DNA from: Desulfobacteraceae bacterium
GTDB taxonomy: Bacteria; Desulfobacterota; Desulfobacteria; Desulfobacterales; Desulfobacteraceae
Length of the DNA: 5,536 bases
Direction: 5' to 3'
Assembly (NCBI GenBank): GCA_024225895.1
Contig: JAAEMC010000814.1
Span: 1 to 5,536 of the forward strand
In this document: positions 4,223-5,536 of the stretch, piece by piece
Numbering within the stretch: the first letter of the stretch is position 1
How the letters are laid out: each line of letters starts with the position of its first letter
Position numbers and translations under genes: made by a program
Notes under the pieces: model-generated
Database searches by the model: none
Told to the model about the DNA's origin: nothing
Seen by the model: the letters and a program-made list of their open reading frames with translations, nothing else

Positions 4223-5536
4223 ATGCGAAAGATTAAAAATAATTGGGAAAGTAGCTGGATGCTGATTTGTCTTATATTGTTGGCTTGGACCTTGGGTTCT
4301 GGTTTAACCTATGCATCATCTAACCTGCCTTCTTCCCTTATAAAATTGCCAGATAATGAAAATGCCATTTTAGTTGAAAAGCAGAGTCAAACCCTCTTCC
4401 TTTTTTCAGCAAAAGACAATGGCGTTGTTTTGAATTTTAAGTTCGACTGTTCGACAGGGGAGGCTTCAGGGATAAAAGTAAAGGCTGGTGATAAAAAAAC
4501 ACCGGAAGGGGTATATTTTTTAACAGATGAATATGAAGATCGCTATCTGACTCCGATTTATGGAAAAAAGGCCTTTCCAACAGATTATCCAAATTTTTTA
4601 GACAAGCGGGCCGGTAGAAATGGCTCTGCTATATGGATTCATGGGACCAATAAAAAACTCAAACCAATGGATTCCAATGGATGTGTTGCCCTGGAAAATA
4701 ACAGCATTTTAAAGCTCGCCAATTTTGTTAATCTGGATTCCACACCGGTGATTATGGTTGAAAAAATGAACGTAAACCATAAATCAGACAGGGAACAGCA
4801 GAAAAAAGAAATTTTGAAGATCATTGATAAATGGTTGGATGTAATTGCAAGTGGCAGTTATCATGAGTATTTGTCTTTTTATTCCTCAAGTTACCTGCCG
4901 GACATAAGCTGGTGGGAAACCTGGTCAAAAATGCGGGGCAGAACGAACCAGTCCAAATCTACTTTAAAACTTGTTGCTGAGAATATCGGTATTTACCGGC
5001 ATAAAGATGTATATGCTGTTTTACTGGATTTTTCAGTAAAAAATGGCAAAGAAAGAAAAAAGATCGGCAAAAGAAAGCTTTTTATCAAAATAGAAGAAAA
5101 GGCTTATAAAATAGTGGGGGATATATTTCAAACTAAAGAAAAAGCCTATTTAAATGCGGATGCTCCGCTTATTGCAGCAGCTTCAAGCATGGTTAAAATG
5201 GTTGAAAAACAAGAATCTGTTATATCCACCATCAATAGATGGCTTCATGCTTGGTCGTCAAAAGATATGAAACAATATGCCTCTTTTTATGCCTCCAATT
5301 TTGCATCAGATGGTTTGAATAAAAAGAAATGGGTGGCCCGGAAAAACGCTTTGTCCAAAAAATACAATTATATCAATATTACAGGCAAGGAGTTTCGGAT
5401 TAAACAAGGTAAGAATACCTGCGAAGTAACCTTTTTCCAAGAATATGAATCCAGCGGATTTTCAACTCTTGGCACCAAGACACTAAAATTAGTCAAAAAA
5501 GGTGGATCATGGAAGATATATCGAGAGAACTGGAAA
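4223..5536 (+). CDS. YkuD-family L,D-transpeptidase with two NTF2-like domains, Csd6-like (3' end cut by window)
   Basis: The frame from the ATG at 4223 is open for 438 codons to the last base, so the stop lies outside. The product has a charged N-terminus and hydrophobic stretch (about 13-29) with probable cleavage after Ala31, so it is exported. Residues about 47-180 are a YkuD domain: AILVEKQSQTLFLF, GDKKTPEGVYFL at 89-100, and the catalytic set IHGTN with His140 and DSNGCVAL with Ser151 and nucleophile Cys154. Such enzymes form or cut bonds at meso-diaminopimelate in peptidoglycan stems. Two homologous NTF2-like domains follow: about 197-302 (IIDKWLDVIASGSYHEYLSFY) and 333-437 (TINRWLHAWSSKDMKQYASFY). 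YkuD plus NTF2 is the arrangement of Helicobacter Csd6, an L,D-carboxypeptidase for cell shape, so trimming or hydrolysis is as likely as cross-linking. The final SWKIYRENWK resembles the end of an NTF2 domain, so few residues are probably missing. It lies 15 bases after ruvB with only a weak AGGA (4206-4209), suggesting co-transcription. Confidence 0.88.
   Translation, partial: MRKIKNNWESSWMLICLILLAWTLGSGLTYASSNLPSSLIKLPDNENAILVEKQSQTLFLFSAKDNGVVLNFKFDCSTGEASGIKVKAGDKKTPEGVYFLTDEYEDRYLTPIYGKKAFPTDYPNFLDKRAGRNGSAIWIHGTNKKLKPMDSNGCVALENNSILKLANFVNLDSTPVIMVEKMNVNHKSDREQQKKEILKIIDKWLDVIASGSYHEYLSFYSSSYLPDISWWETWSKMRGRTNQSKSTLKLVAENIGIYRHKDVYAVLLDFSVKNGKERKKIGKRKLFIKIEEKAYKIVGDIFQTKEKAYLNADAPLIAAASSMVKMVEKQESVISTINRWLHAWSSKDMKQYASFYASNFASDGLNKKKWVARKNALSKKYNYINITGKEFRIKQGKNTCEVTFFQEYESSGFSTLGTKTLKLVKKGGSWKIYRENWK

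Noticed and set aside
4259..4261. Alternative ATG start for the L,D-transpeptidase gene
   Set aside because: It has no better ribosome binding site and would remove the charged n-region of the signal peptide; 4223 is preferred, though not certain.
4639..4824. Minus-strand 61-codon open frame in the last third of the window
   Set aside because: It is antisense to the YkuD catalytic region of the + strand gene, which is open for 438 codons with clear motifs.

Overview
The window holds ordinary chromosomal genes of a diderm (Gram-negative) bacterium, all on the + strand: the end of a tol-pal cluster (tolB C-terminus, pal, cpoB/ybgF), the Holliday-junction genes ruvC-ruvA-ruvB, and a YkuD-type L,D-transpeptidase gene that runs off the right edge. 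The DNA is AT-leaning (roughly 40% GC by eye) and looks uniform across genes. The protein sequences, especially the lipidated CpoB and the YkuD-plus-NTF2 protein, resemble Desulfobacterota, perhaps a Desulfobacteraceae-like sulfate reducer. That taxonomic guess is an inference and was not checked by any search.

Layout. 1-501 is the C-terminal part of the TolB beta-propeller. 545-1108 is Pal, a lipoprotein with an OmpA-like peptidoglycan-binding domain. 1109-1206 is the only real intergenic gap (98 bases); it carries a 10-bp perfect inverted repeat and a plausible sigma70-type promoter, suggesting a regulatory break inside the cluster. 1207-2052 is CpoB, with a coiled coil and TPRs and here with a lipobox. 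ruvC (2065-2550), ruvA (2547-3173) and ruvB (3176-4207) are packed with gaps of 12, -4 and 2 bases. The L,D-transpeptidase starts 15 bases after ruvB (4223 to the edge) and carries two tandem NTF2-like domains. From cpoB onward the spacing is that of one operon.

Function. TolB, Pal and CpoB belong to the envelope machine that ties the outer membrane to peptidoglycan and coordinates wall synthesis with outer-membrane constriction. The terminal L,D-transpeptidase-family enzyme also acts on periplasmic peptidoglycan. RuvABC binds, migrates and cleaves Holliday junctions in the cytoplasm. Linkage of ruvCAB to tol-pal is known from Pseudomonas, but there ruvCAB precedes tol-pal; here it follows.

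I see no mobile element, CRISPR array, RNA gene or defence system, and nothing that amounts to an undescribed system. The points most worth a second look are RuvA without the usual acidic-pin residues, RuvB changes in its beta-hairpin and C-terminal motif, the hairpin/promoter between pal and cpoB, and the Csd6-like architecture of the last gene.
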